A stretch of 64,000 nucleotides of DNA. Source: Halorubrum persicum. Its GTDB lineage: Archaea > Halobacteriota > Halobacteria > Halobacteriales > Haloferacaceae. Location of the stretch: contig NZ_NHOA01000030.1 in NCBI RefSeq assembly GCF_002727125.1, positions 1 to 64,000 of the forward strand, read 5' to 3'. The position numbers and the translations under genes are program-made. Shown piece by piece: positions 7,125 to 15,973 of the stretch. The first letter of the stretch is position 1. Every line of letters starts with the position of its first letter. The notes under the pieces are model-generated. The model was not told the origin of the DNA. It worked only from the letters and a program-made list of their open reading frames with translations, and searched no databases.

Positions 7125-7697
7125 TTATTCCCTCTTGTACCACAGAGGGTTTCGGCGACGTATCGCAGTACCAGTATCTTCAATCTCAAGCTCCCGACCT
7201 TGGTGGTCCGTGATTGTCGTGGTTCCCTCCCCCTCTTCGACTTGCTGTATTTCCCGTTTCTCCACGGCGGCAGTCGTCTCATACAATTGGTCAAGAGCCA
7301 CGCGGGTCGTTTCAGCATCCACGTCAAGCCCTTCTGCAATACCCTCTGCCGTAGTTGCACGGTCGGGAGCCGTGGGAAGGGCATTGAATACCTCTGTTAA
7401 CGTGGATTCAGACACACCTCCACCCGCATTAATCGCCCGTGTTGCGTTCTCTAGCCGTTCCTCAAGGTCTTCAAGTTTGGAATCCATCTGTTCGACAGTC
7501 GTTACAAGCTCCCCGACTTGTTGACTGCCAACCCCACCCCCTTGCCCCTCTGGTCCGTAGTGGTCCGACATTTCATGAGCTACGGCTACACGGAGCAAAT
7601 GACTCAGACTGTCGTATTCGGGATTATCCTCTGCATACGTATCCCACCGTTCTTTTTGTGACTCATCAACACGGAACGCGATTGTAGGTCGTTCCAT
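7125..7697 (-). CDS. Ribbon-helix-helix / coiled-coil / winged-helix-like regulator
   Basis: The 190-residue product starts MERPTIAFRVDESQKERWD, a strand-helix-helix pattern like ribbon-helix-helix proteins. A Gly/Gln linker and a coiled coil follow (EQMDSKLEDLEERLENATRA, about residues 69-88), then a helical segment resembling a winged helix (TTAEGIAEGLDVDAETTRVA). It lies between the right attachment core and the integrase and is co-directional with int, 5 bases apart. A recombination directionality factor or integrase regulator is inferred from this position; haloarchaeal proviruses are known to carry small accessory genes next to int. Confidence 0.75.
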   Translation of the reverse strand: MERPTIAFRVDESQKERWDTYAEDNPEYDSLSHLLRVAVAHEMSDHYGPEGQGGGVGSQQVGELVTTVEQMDSKLEDLEERLENATRAINAGGGVSESTLTEVFNALPTAPDRATTAEGIAEGLDVDAETTRVALDQLYETTAAVEKREIQQVEEGEGTTTITDHQGRELEIEDTGTAIRRRNPLWYKRE

Positions 7698-7727
7698 ACT
7701 GCCATGTCACTGAGCCTCGTACTTGAG

Positions 7728-7739
7728 TGTTTGCACTGT
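7728..7739. repeat. Right terminal inverted repeat of the element
   Basis: TGTTTGCACTGT is the exact reverse complement of 2606-2617. It ends 23 bases inside the right core. Confidence 0.65.
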
Positions 7740-7762
7740 TCCCCCAGCCAGTAAGAGAACAC

Positions 7763-7768
7763 CGTGTT
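7763..7768. repeat. Right attachment core
   Basis: CGTGTT matches 2582-2587 in direct orientation. On the gene strand it encodes Asn-Thr in the same frame as the left copy. Confidence 0.7.
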
Positions 7769-8628
7769 CGCCGTGTTCGCGCCGCTCGTCGCGACGACGA
7801 ACCCGCGGTCCGACTCGTCCCGCGGGACCGCCGGCAGCGCCGCGACCGCCGCGATGGCCGCGGAGACGCCCGGCACGTAGCCGACGACCGCGCCCGCGAG
7901 GGACCCGCCGCCGGCGCTGACCCCGAGCCCGCGGCGGCTCATCGCGATCCGAGCGTCGGCCTGCGGCGGGACGCCCCCGCCGCCCATCGCGTCGACGAGC
8001 ACGGGTGCGCCGAACAGGCCGGCGAAAAGCGGCGCGAGGACCCCGCCGGCGTCGAGGGGCGCCGACGGGTCGGCGTCGAGCGTTGCGAGCCCGAGCGCGG
8101 CGCTCGCGAGGAGGGCGACGAGCCCCCGAGCGCGGCCCGCTTCGAGGACTCCGTGAACACGAGGAAGGCGACGACGACGCCCAGAATCAGCGGGAGGTGG
8201 TCCCTGACGACGGGGTAGCCGCGCATCATGCCCCAGGTGATCGGGAGCGCCAGCGGGACCGCGAGCGCGACCGCCAGCCCCGACCCGACGGCGGACAGCC
8301 GAACCGCCTCCCGACCGCGGCCGGCCACCACGAGCCGATGGCCCGGCAGCGCGGCGACCGCCGTGGCCGCGTCGGGGACGCCGAGCGCGAGCGCGGGCAC
8401 GATGTCGAGGAAGGAGTGGACCACGCCCGCGCCGAGCATCGCGACGCCGACGAGCAGCGGGTCGGCCGACACCGAGGGGGCGATCCCGGCCAGAAACAGG
8501 GCGAAGTTGTTGGCGTGCAGTCCCGGGACGAGCCCGCTCGCGGTTCCGAGGGCGACGCCCCCGCACAGGAACGCCAGCGCCGCCGCCGCGAACCCCGGAT
8601 CGACGACGGGCCGGACCAGTGCGTCCAT
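7763..8628 (-). pseudogene. TctA-type permease, 5' fragment with frameshift
   Basis: From ATG 8628 the frame reads MDALVRPVVDPGF and continues through several hydrophobic helices with the family motif GLVPGLHANNF to about 8128. There, at a run of five C (8123-8127, plus strand), the reading must move one frame to continue as LVALLASAALGLATLD, then PGVSAAIAAVAALPAVP and SGANTANT, where the element begins. The family imports small carboxylates or related solutes in the inner membrane. The gene is therefore broken twice: by the frameshift and by the insertion. The frameshift may be a real mutation or a sequencing error in the homopolymer. Confidence 0.85.
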
Positions 8629-8761
8629 CGCGCCGAGGTGGCCTCGGCTTCCGGGATAAACATGGAGGACGCGAGAGACGCTCGACCGCCGCCGCCGCGG
8701 CGATTACGTGCGACGCCGCGGCTCAGCGGTGGCGGAACGACCCGGCGAGAACTCGAATCCG

Positions 8762-8956
8762 TTACGCCTTCTGGGCCGCCTGCGCCTTCTTCTGGGTGAC
8801 GTAGCCGGCGATCCGGTTGCGGACGCCCTTCGACTCGACGGTCGTCAGCGCGGTGACGCTCTCCTTGTTCGTCTCGAAGTCCGTGTTGAACGAGTCGGGA
8901 TACCGTTCGAGCAGGACGTTCCCGAGCTGCTTGATGTACTTGGGTTTGATGGCCAT
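8762..8956 (-). CDS. rps17e: Ribosomal protein S17e
   Basis: The 64-residue protein starts MAIKPKYIKQLGNVLLERYP and ends basic (YVTQKKAQAAQKA). This is the typical archaeal S17e, a small-subunit protein shared with eukaryotes and absent from bacteria. Length and sequence are full. An AACTAAAAGGG stretch upstream on the coding strand may carry the promoter. Confidence 0.95.
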   Translation of the reverse strand: MAIKPKYIKQLGNVLLERYPDSFNTDFETNKESVTALTTVESKGVRNRIAGYVTQKKAQAAQKA

Positions 8957-9079
8957 ACCGAGCGATACCGCCGGCCCGAACTAAAAGGGTTCGTTACGCC
9001 GCGAGCGGGCCGCAGGCGCGCTCGTGCCCATCGACGCCTCGATCGGTTCCCCTCATCGCCGGTTGCGTCTCGCCGTCGG

Positions 9080-9727
9080 TTACTCCTCACCGGCCCGCGC
9101 CTCCGCCTGCTCCCGCCACCCGGTCGCCTCGTCGATTCTGGCGAACGCCTCGCGCTCCGCCGGGCCGCCGCACCGCTCGACCACGTCGGCGAAGTACCGC
9201 AGTCGGTCGAGCAGCTCCGCCGTGTCGAACCCGGGCACGTCGAGGCGCGAGGCGGCCACCGTCGCGTCGACGACCGCGCCGAACCCGCGGTTCACCGTCG
9301 GCACGCGCTCGCTCACGACCGCGCTTTCCACCGGATCGAGCGCCCACGTCCGGATCGTCGTGTCGCCCTCGACCTCGCTCCCGACCTCCTCGGCGGTCAC
9401 CTCGACCCACGCGTCGGCGGTCGGGAGGACCGGGTCGTCGGCCTCGCGGACCGTCAGCGCGGCGTCGACGAAGGTCCGCGGATCCGCCGTGAACTGCACG
9501 ACTCCGCCGCCGCGCTCCGCGAAGTTCCGCCACGTTCGGGTGCGACCGTACGTCCGCGCGGTGACGGGGTCGTCGGGGCCGTCGGGAGCGTGGAGCCCGA
9601 GCGCCGCGACGTTCCACCGGTCGTTCGGTCCGAGCGTCGTCACGACCGACTCGGTGACGCCGCGGAGGGCGACCGGCCAGCCGTGCGGTGTGACGGCGTC
9701 GGTGTGGTTGGTGTCGCTCCCGCTCAC
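9080..9727 (-). CDS. DUF447 family protein (predicted flavin-binding split barrel)
   Basis: The protein has 215 residues from GTG 9727, chosen because it overlaps the stop of the upstream CitG-like gene by 4 bases (GTGA). The conserved core includes WPVALRGVTESVVTTLGPNDRWNVAALGLH at the N-terminus and ARTYGRTRTWRNF, features of DUF447, a family with a predicted FMN-binding split-barrel fold. It is the last gene of the cofD operon. DUF447 proteins are known mainly from archaea and from methylotrophs with archaeal-type C1 genes; the reaction is unknown. A flavin/F420-related role is inference from the operon. Confidence 0.8.
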   Translation of the reverse strand: MSGSDTNHTDAVTPHGWPVALRGVTESVVTTLGPNDRWNVAALGLHAPDGPDDPVTARTYGRTRTWRNFAERGGGVVQFTADPRTFVDAALTVREADDPVLPTADAWVEVTAEEVGSEVEGDTTIRTWALDPVESAVVSERVPTVNRGFGAVVDATVAASRLDVPGFDTAELLDRLRYFADVVERCGGPAEREAFARIDEATGWREQAEARAGEE

Positions 9728-10692
9728 GGCGCCACCTCCGCGCCGCGCCGGAGCGCGACGTACAGCGCCGCGCAGGTGATGTCCGCGGTCGTCCCGGGGT
9801 TGACCCCCTCGTCGGCGAACGCGGCCGCCAGCTCCTCCGCGGCCTCGAGGTCGGCGCCGTGGACCGCCGCGGCGTCGACGCCGCTGCCAGCGGTGCTCCC
9901 GTCGGAATCCGCGCCATCCCGGCCGAGCAGCGCGGCCACCCGATCGCTGACCTCGCGGGCCGTCTCCGGGCCGTGGTTCGCCGCGACCAGGGTGTCCGGC
10001 TCGCCCGCGAGCAGACCGAGAAACGCTCTCGCCGCGCGGTCGGTCAGCGGTCCCTCGTCGCCCCGGATCCACTCGGCCGCGCGGAACGTCCGCGGGAACC
10101 CCTCGACCCACTCCTGCGCGTTGCGGTCGGGGACCCGCTCGGTGTCGTCCGAGCCACCGGAACCGGCCGGATCCGCGGAGAGGGCCATCACGTCCCGGAG
10201 GGTCGCGTCCCGCTCTCTGAGCGCGGGGGCCGCGTCGCTCCCGCGCCGCACGTCGAGGGCGGCGGCGTCGGTCGGCGGGTCGGCCACCGCCACGTCGACG
10301 TGCTCGAACGCGCGGTAGAACGAGACCGCGTCGTCGACGGTCGCCGCTCGGGTCACCCGATCGACGCCGGCGGGCGAGAGGGCCCCGCCGGCCTCGCCCT
10401 CCGCGACGGTCGCCCGCACCAGCGGAACGAGCAGGAGGAGACAGCCGAACTGGGTGTTCGTTCCGGCCCGCGCCGCCATCCCCGCGACGCCGCGCTCGAA
10501 GGCGCGACCGATCTCGGCCTCCTCGTCCGCGGCCAGCTCGAGCCCCCGTCGGGCCCCGACCGCCCCGCCGAGAAACGCCTCGAACCGGAGGTCGTCGAGG
10601 TCCCGACGTCGGTCGACGTTCCCGGGCTTCGGCGTCCCGGCCACCTCCAGCAGAAGCGCGAGCGTCGCGTCGTCGACGGGCGTCGATGTCAC
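9724..10692 (-). CDS. CitG-like (triphosphoribosyl-dephospho-CoA synthase family) protein
   Basis: The 322-residue product carries the family signatures GTPKPGNVDRRRD near the N-terminus, GTNTQFG in the middle and EGVNPGTTADI near the C-terminus. Bacterial CitG/MdcB enzymes make the prosthetic-group precursor of citrate or malonate decarboxylase from ATP and dephospho-CoA. Here there is no decarboxylase acyl carrier protein nearby, so the archaeal homologue probably transfers a ribosyl group to another substrate. The start overlaps the DUS-like stop by 4 bases (ATGA) and the end overlaps the DUF447 start by 4. An acidic, poorly conserved insert lies around residues 160-185. Confidence 0.85.
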   Translation of the reverse strand: MTSTPVDDATLALLLEVAGTPKPGNVDRRRDLDDLRFEAFLGGAVGARRGLELAADEEAEIGRAFERGVAGMAARAGTNTQFGCLLLLVPLVRATVAEGEAGGALSPAGVDRVTRAATVDDAVSFYRAFEHVDVAVADPPTDAAALDVRRGSDAAPALRERDATLRDVMALSADPAGSGGSDDTERVPDRNAQEWVEGFPRTFRAAEWIRGDEGPLTDRAARAFLGLLAGEPDTLVAANHGPETAREVSDRVAALLGRDGADSDGSTAGSGVDAAAVHGADLEAAEELAAAFADEGVNPGTTADITCAALYVALRRGAEVAP

Positions 10693-11519
10693 GGCGGCGC
10701 CTCCGCCGGGGTCGTCGGGGGGTCATCGAGCAGCTCTCCCTCCCCCCACGCCGCCACCGCGTCGGCGACCCGAGAGAGCGCCGGGGGGCGTTCGCTCGGT
10801 CGCCCGACGCTCACGGCGTCCGCGCCGTACGCGGCGTACTCCGCGACGGTCTCCCGGCCTCGGACGCCGTTGTTGGCGATCACGGTGAGGTCGTCGCGGG
10901 GGCGACTCGTCGCGCCGGCCGTCCGATCGGCGGTCAGCTCGTCGATTGCCGCCTCGGAGTCCATGGCGTCGACGTGGAGCCAGTCGGCGCCCGCGTCCGC
11001 GACCGCGTCCGCGACGGCGCCGAGGTCGACGCCCGGGACCTCGGCGCGGACTTTCACGCTCGTCGTCGCCCCGGTCTCGGCGGCGGCGGTCACGTACGCG
11101 GCCAGCCGGGCCGGATCTCGAAGGAGCGACTCGCCGCAGCCGACCGCGCGCAGTTCGGGCTGTCGGCAGTGGGCGTTCACCTCGCAGACCGCGTCGCGCT
11201 CGGCGCAGATCGCCGCCGCCTCGCGCACGGGACCGACGGTCGCGCTCCGGACGTTGGCGCCGGGGCGGAGCGGGGCGTCGGCGAGCCGGTCGAACTGGCG
11301 ACGGATCCACGCGAGCGGGTCCGCGGGGAGGAACTCCGAGCGGTCGCGCGCGACGAGATCGCGCGCTGCGGCTCGGCTGGCCGGGTCGAGCGCGATCCCC
11401 CCGAGAACCGCGGCGTCGACGTGCGGGGCCGCGGCCCGGGCCCAGTCGGCGTCGGCCGCGCCGCTGAGGCTGGCCGCGACGAGGAACGGGGACGGGCCGT
11501 CGGCCTCGGTCGCCGTCAC
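10689..11519 (-). CDS. tRNA-dihydrouridine-synthase-like flavoprotein
   Basis: The product has 276 residues from GTG 11519, which overlaps the cofD stop by 4 bases. The TIM-barrel pattern of Dus enzymes is visible: [19 protein letters not shown] (with a candidate catalytic Cys), [21 protein letters not shown] and [16 protein letters not shown] before the phosphate-binding GADAVSVGR. It is shorter and more divergent than bacterial Dus, matching the archaeal Dus-like group. Whether it reduces tRNA uridine or acts in cofactor metabolism with its neighbours cannot be told from sequence. Confidence 0.8.
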   Translation of the reverse strand: MTATEADGPSPFLVAASLSGAADADWARAAAPHVDAAVLGGIALDPASRAAARDLVARDRSEFLPADPLAWIRRQFDRLADAPLRPGANVRSATVGPVREAAAICAERDAVCEVNAHCRQPELRAVGCGESLLRDPARLAAYVTAAAETGATTSVKVRAEVPGVDLGAVADAVADAGADWLHVDAMDSEAAIDELTADRTAGATSRPRDDLTVIANNGVRGRETVAEYAAYGADAVSVGRPSERPPALSRVADAVAAWGEGELLDDPPTTPAEAPP

Positions 11520-12550
11520 TCCGCCACCTCCGCGTCCGATCCCGCCTCCCCGCCTCCCACCGCCGCCAGCGCGCGCTCGCACGCTCGGGACACGCGCTCG
11601 GCGTCGTCCGCGTCGTCGATGCGGGTGTCGGTGCGCTCGACGTGACGGTCGGGGAGATCGGTCGGATCGTCCTCGTCGAGGACGAACGCGTCCGCGAACG
11701 GGTACGCGTCGGCGACGCCCGCCGTCGAGGGGTCGCGCCCGACGCCAGCCATCAGGTCGGCGGCGGGCCCGGAGAACACCTCCTCCCCGACGAACGGCGA
11801 GACGGCGACGACCGGGGTCGCCGACAGCGCCGCCTCGACGCCCGGCAGGGCGAGCATCGGCCCGACGCTCGTCACGGGGTTCGAGGGGCCGATCACCACG
11901 GGGTCGGCGAGGGCCTCCTCGACGGCGGCGGTCGGCTCCGCGTCCGCGGCGCCTCGGAACTCCACGTCCGCGACTGCCGGGTCGGCGCGCCGCGCGACCC
12001 AGTACTCCTGGAAGTGGATCGTCTCGCCCGCCTCGGTGTGGATCAGCGTCGCGACCGGGTCGTCGGACATCGGGAGGAGGTCGACCTCGAGGTCGAAGGC
12101 GTCCGCGAGGCTCCCGACCGCCTCGGTGAGCGTGCGCCCCTCGTCGAGCAGGCTCGTGCGCGTGACGTGGACCGCGCGGTCGCGGTCGCCGATCTCCATG
12201 AACTCGCCGACGCCCGAGAAACGCCGCCAGCGGGCGATATCTCGACCCGCCGTCTGCGCTTCGTCGCCGAGGTATCTGGGGCCCGATCCGAGCTCGGCGG
12301 CGTCTGCGAGCCGGCGGAGCTCCTCGTGGGTCGCCGTCGTGTCGTCAGCGATGCCCCACCACGTCTCGCGGTCGAGGACGCCGCCGCCAGCGAACAGCAC
12401 GGTGTCGACGTCGGGGCAGACGAGGTGACCGCCGAGCTCGACGTCGTCGCCCGTGTTGGCGACGACCGCGGTCTCGACGGGGTCCCACACGCGGGCCGCC
12501 CCGTCGAGGAGTTTCGGCGTCCCCGTGCCCCCGGCGAGAAACGTAACCAT
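11516..12550 (-). CDS. cofD: CofD, 2-phospho-L-lactate transferase (coenzyme F420 synthesis)
   Basis: The 344-residue product begins [17 protein letters not shown] and has the CofD signatures [29 protein letters not shown] and [16 protein letters not shown]. CofD moves the phospholactyl (or phosphoenolpyruvyl) moiety from its guanosine diphosphate carrier to the deazaflavin Fo, giving F420-0. Length is normal. It is the first gene of a four-gene operon in which every junction overlaps by exactly 4 bases. It diverges from the amino-acid transporter gene, with about 95 bases between the starts. Confidence 0.95.
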   Translation of the reverse strand: MVTFLAGGTGTPKLLDGAARVWDPVETAVVANTGDDVELGGHLVCPDVDTVLFAGGGVLDRETWWGIADDTTATHEELRRLADAAELGSGPRYLGDEAQTAGRDIARWRRFSGVGEFMEIGDRDRAVHVTRTSLLDEGRTLTEAVGSLADAFDLEVDLLPMSDDPVATLIHTEAGETIHFQEYWVARRADPAVADVEFRGAADAEPTAAVEEALADPVVIGPSNPVTSVGPMLALPGVEAALSATPVVAVSPFVGEEVFSGPAADLMAGVGRDPSTAGVADAYPFADAFVLDEDDPTDLPDRHVERTDTRIDDADDAERVSRACERALAAVGGGEAGSDAEVAE

Positions 12551-12644
12551 ACGCGGGCAACGCGGCGGGCGGGTTTGTATCCTCGCCTCCGCGGTCGCCG
12601 CCGGCGGGCGGACGCGCCGCCGCCGAGCGGCTCGCCTCGGCTCG

Positions 12645-14150
12645 ATGGCCAAACAACTAATCCCGTGGAACCGGTCGTTCGCGACGATGAGCGCCGGTGA
12701 GCGCGCGCCAGCCGCCGAACTCGGGCTGCTGGACGCGACAATGATTGGGATGGGGGCGATGATCGGCGCCGGAATCTTCGTGTTGACGGGGCTCGCGGCC
12801 GACATCGCCGGGCCGGCCGCGATATTCGTCTTCCTGTTCAACGGCGTCGTAACGGCGTTCACCGGCTTGTCGTACGCCGAGCTCGCCGCCTCGATCCCGA
12901 AATCTGGCGGCGGGTACGCCTTCGTCCGGGAGACGTTCGACGACCTCCCCTCGTTTCTGATGGGGTGGATGCTCTGGTTCGCCTACATGATCGCGGGCGG
13001 CCTCTACGCGCTCGGGTTCGCGCCGAACTTCCTAGAGCTGTTACACGTCTACGGGCTCACCGCCGCCCCGGGGGAGGTCGGCGCCATCGCGGTACCGATA
13101 CTGCCGGTGTCGGTTCCGGCCGCCGTCGGGCTCGCGCTCGCCGCCGTCGCCCTCCTCGTGACCGTCAACGCGCTCTCGACGGCCGCGAGCGGCAGCGCCG
13201 AGACCGTGTTCACCGCCGTCAAGATCGCCATTCTCGTGGTGTTCGTCGCCTTCGGATTCCTCTCGGCCGGGGGCGGCGGCGAGACCAGCTTCACGTTCCA
13301 GCAGTTCGATCCGCTGTTTCCCGCGGGGAACTCGCCCTTCTCGATCCTCCCGGCGATGGGGCTGACGTTCATCGCCTTCGAGGGGTACGACCTCATCACC
13401 ACCGTCACCGAGGAGGTCGAGAACCCCCGCGAGAACATCCCGCGGGCGATCTTCTACAGCCTCGGCGCCACGGTCGTCGTCTACGCGCTCGTGGTCGTCG
13501 TCGCCATCGGCACCCTCGGCGCCGAGGGGCTCGCGGCCGCGGGCGAGGCGGGCATCGCCCAGGCCGCCACCTCGTTCATGCCCACGGGGCTCCCGATCAT
13601 CCGCAACGGCGGCGCACTCATCGTGTTCGGTGCGGTCTTCTCGACGCTCACGGCGCTGAACGCGGTCGTCATCGCCTCCTCGCGGGTCGCGTTCTCGATG
13701 GGGCGGGAGGGACAGCTCCTCCCGCGGCTCGGACGCATCCACCACCGGTACGGCACCCCGTTCCTCGCCATCCTCGTCAGCGCGGTCGTGATGCTCGGGT
13801 CGGTCGCCCTGCCGACCGAGAGCGCGGGCAACATGTCCAGTCTCTTCTTCCTCCTCTCGTTCATCATCGTGAACGCGGCCGTGATCAAGCTCCGCCGTGA
13901 GCGACCGAACATGCGGCGCCCGTACGAGATGCCATACTACCCGATCCCGCCCGTGTTGGGGATCGTACTGAACAGCCTCCTCACCGTCGTCCTCGTGGTG
14001 TATCTGGTCCGCACCGACCCCCTCGCGCTGGCGCTGAGCGTCGGCTGGATCCTCGCTGGGGGCCTCGCGTACTACGCCCTGCGGCTCCGCCGGAGGGGGT
14101 CGCCCGCGGAATCCACGGACAGTTCTAATGCGGAGGGCGGCGTCGACTGA
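12645..14150 (+). CDS. APC-superfamily amino acid permease
   Basis: The product has 501 residues from ATG 12645; ATG 12687 is a less favoured alternative. The first helix has the APC signature [19 protein letters not shown]. About 12 hydrophobic helices follow, including [11 protein letters not shown] and the helix-6 region [20 protein letters not shown]. These are the hallmarks of amino acid/polyamine/organocation transporters. A TrkA-type nucleotide-binding protein follows after 3 bases, a pairing seen in haloarchaeal APC operons, and probably gates or regulates transport. Confidence 0.92.
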   Translation: MAKQLIPWNRSFATMSAGERAPAAELGLLDATMIGMGAMIGAGIFVLTGLAADIAGPAAIFVFLFNGVVTAFTGLSYAELAASIPKSGGGYAFVRETFDDLPSFLMGWMLWFAYMIAGGLYALGFAPNFLELLHVYGLTAAPGEVGAIAVPILPVSVPAAVGLALAAVALLVTVNALSTAASGSAETVFTAVKIAILVVFVAFGFLSAGGGGETSFTFQQFDPLFPAGNSPFSILPAMGLTFIAFEGYDLITTVTEEVENPRENIPRAIFYSLGATVVVYALVVVVAIGTLGAEGLAAAGEAGIAQAATSFMPTGLPIIRNGGALIVFGAVFSTLTALNAVVIASSRVAFSMGREGQLLPRLGRIHHRYGTPFLAILVSAVVMLGSVALPTESAGNMSSLFFLLSFIIVNAAVIKLRRERPNMRRPYEMPYYPIPPVLGIVLNSLLTVVLVVYLVRTDPLALALSVGWILAGGLAYYALRLRRRGSPAESTDSSNAEGGVD

Positions 14151-14153
14151 TCC

Positions 14154-14804
14154 ATGGACGGGAACTTCCGGATCGTCATCGCGGGCGGCGGCCGCGTCGG
14201 GAAGCGAGTCGCCCACATCCTCGACGACAGGGGCCACGACGTGACCGTCATCGAACGGGACCCGGAGCAGGCGGCAACGCTCAGCGGCGACTACGTCGCC
14301 ACGGTGATCGAGGGCGACGCTACGCGACCGGGCGTCCTCGAGCAGGCGGGGTTAGAGCGCGCGGACGTCGTCGCCGCGCTGACGAGCCAAAGCGGAACGA
14401 ACCTCGCAGTCTGCCTGCTGACCCGCGAACTGGCCCCGGACACCCAGACCGTCGTCCGGACCGAGGACGAACCCGGCACGGAGTTCGACCGCTTCGTCGA
14501 CGAGGTGATATTCCCCGAGCGCGCCGGCGCGCGGGCGGCGGTCAACGCCATCGAACCCGACGTGAACACCTTAGAGGACGTCACCGGCACCCTCGACATC
14601 CTCGAACTCCACGTCGCCGAGCACGCTCCGGTCGCCGACCGATCGCTCGAGGAGGTGTCGCTGCCTCGCGGGAGCCTGATCGTCTCCGACGCCGCCGGCG
14701 ACACCCTCGCCGGCCCAGACACGGTGCTCCACCCCGGCGAGTCGTACCTCGTCGCCGTGGAGCCGTCGGTCGTGGACGAGGTGCTGAACCTCTTCCGGGG
14801 GTAG
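14154..14804 (+). CDS. TrkA-type (RCK) nucleotide-binding regulatory protein
   Basis: The 216-residue product has an N-terminal Rossmann domain, RIVIAGGGRVGKRVAHIL (the GxGxxG loop), with acidic VIERD at the end of strand 2, typical of NAD-binding TrkA-N. A TrkA-C domain (DILELHVAEHAPVADRSLEEV) completes it. Such proteins regulate potassium channels and APC-type carriers by binding nucleotides. The gene starts 3 bases after the permease stop and is surely co-transcribed with it. Confidence 0.92.
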   Translation: MDGNFRIVIAGGGRVGKRVAHILDDRGHDVTVIERDPEQAATLSGDYVATVIEGDATRPGVLEQAGLERADVVAALTSQSGTNLAVCLLTRELAPDTQTVVRTEDEPGTEFDRFVDEVIFPERAGARAAVNAIEPDVNTLEDVTGTLDILELHVAEHAPVADRSLEEVSLPRGSLIVSDAAGDTLAGPDTVLHPGESYLVAVEPSVVDEVLNLFRG

Positions 14805-14835
14805 GCGTCGGCGCCGGGCCGGCTCGGTGACTCCC

Positions 14836-14935
14836 CCGCCTCACTCGTCGACGGTCCCGCCTCACTTGCTGACCGTCCCGCCTCACTCGCCGACGGTCCC
14901 GCCTCACTTGCTGACCGTCACGCCTCACTCGTCGA
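14836..14935. repeat. 21-bp tandem repeat, four units plus a partial fifth, at the asparaginase 3' end
   Basis: The unit CCGCCTCACTnGnnGACnGTC repeats at 14836, 14857, 14878 and 14899, with a variant fifth at 14920 that includes the stop codon of the asparaginase gene (14925-14927). Units 2 and 4 are identical and differ from 1 and 3, suggesting duplication of a 42-bp pair. Confidence 0.9.
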
Positions 14936-15857
14936 GCGCGACGCTCGTCTGCATCCCCGCGGTGTTGAACGCGCTCCCCGCGGCGCCCCCGCCCGCCGCG
15001 TCCGGGGCGAGAACGATGACGCCCGCGCCGGACCCGGTGATCGCCTCGAACTCGTCGATCGCCCGGTCGGCGGCCGCCTGCGCGTCGAGTCCGTCGTCGA
15101 GGGCCTCCACCGCGCGCCGCGAGAGCGTCACGCGCGCGATATCCTCCCCGGCCCCGGTCGCGCTCGCGCCGCCCGCCTCGGTACAGAAGAAGCCCGACCC
15201 GACCTGCGGCACGTCGCCGACGCGCCCCGCGAGCGCGAACGACCGACCGCCCGTGGAGGTCGCCGCGGCGACCGTCTCGCCGTCGGTCGCGACCGCGCCG
15301 ACCGTGTCGTGGTCCGGAGCGCCGCGCTCCCCGTCTCCGTCCGATCGGTCGTCGCGGCCCCCCGCCTGATCCTCGCCGGATCCGAACCGCGTCGCGAGCC
15401 AGTCGAGGTGCTCGCGGGGGCCGCCTCGCGGCGGGTCCTCGGCCTCGTACCGCTCGCGCGTCTCGTCGGTGAGCAGATCGGTGCCGGTCTCGATCCCGAA
15501 CTCGTCGGCGAGGGCGACCGCGTGCTCCCCGGAGACGAAGACGTGCGGAGTCTCCGCGTGGACGACGCGGGCGACGCTCGCCGCGTGCTCGACGCCCGGC
15601 ATCGAGCAGGCCGCGCCGATCTCGCGGTCCGATGTCATCACGCCCGCGTCGGTGCGGACGACGCCGTCGGACTGGACCGCGCCGCCGACGCCGGCGTTGA
15701 ACCGCGGGTCCGATTCGAGGACGCCGAGCGCCGCCTCGACCGCGTCGAGGGGCGTCTCGGCGTCGGCCCCGCGGCGTGTCGCCTCGTCGAGCGTCTCCTG
15801 TCTGGCAGCCGGTTCGTCCGGGGATCCCCCGGCGCCGCCGTGAGCGATGACGCGCAT
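14925..15857 (-). CDS. Isoaspartyl peptidase / L-asparaginase (Ntn hydrolase)
   Basis: The 310-residue product starts MRVIAHGGAGGSPD. It belongs to the plant-type asparaginase/isoaspartyl aminopeptidase family, which matures by self-cleavage before a threonine; the site is in DHDTVGAVATDG. A second hallmark, GGASATGAGEDI, forms the active-site glycine-rich loop. A low-complexity acidic insert (about residues 160-185) precedes the cleavage site. It degrades asparagine or repairs isoaspartyl peptides in the cytoplasm. Tandem 21-bp repeats begin at its stop codon. Confidence 0.92.
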   Translation of the reverse strand: MRVIAHGGAGGSPDEPAARQETLDEATRRGADAETPLDAVEAALGVLESDPRFNAGVGGAVQSDGVVRTDAGVMTSDREIGAACSMPGVEHAASVARVVHAETPHVFVSGEHAVALADEFGIETGTDLLTDETRERYEAEDPPRGGPREHLDWLATRFGSGEDQAGGRDDRSDGDGERGAPDHDTVGAVATDGETVAAATSTGGRSFALAGRVGDVPQVGSGFFCTEAGGASATGAGEDIARVTLSRRAVEALDDGLDAQAAADRAIDEFEAITGSGAGVIVLAPDAAGGGAAGSAFNTAGMQTSVALDE

Positions 15858-15973
15858 ACCCCGGCGTCTCGCGGCGCCCGGATAAGCGCCCGGGACGCGC
15901 TGGGACCGCCCCGGCTTCCGGTCCGTTCGCCCCCGTAAGACCTATTCGCCCTCCTCGGAGAGTCGTCACCATC

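Larger units (their letters stand above)
2582..7768. mobile_element. 5.18-kb integrative element inserted in a TctA-type permease gene
   Basis: The segment between the two halves of the permease gene is about 5181 bp from core to core, visibly AT-richer than its flanks, and rich in overlapping small genes. It contains a tyrosine recombinase and an adjacent DNA-binding regulator at the right end, five short overlapping minus-strand genes, one plus-strand membrane protein and a repeat-rich non-coding block. Direct CGTGTT cores (plus strand) bound it, and 12-bp inverted repeats lie just inside. No replication initiator, capsid, spike or packaging gene was recognised. It could be a small integrative plasmid, a provirus remnant or a satellite-type element. 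Confidence 0.9.

Noticed and set aside
8005-8799. Long plus-strand frame opposite the permease fragment and rps17e
   Set aside because: Typical antisense frame of GC-rich haloarchaeal DNA; composition is Arg/Gly/Pro-rich without domains, whereas the minus strand encodes recognisable proteins.
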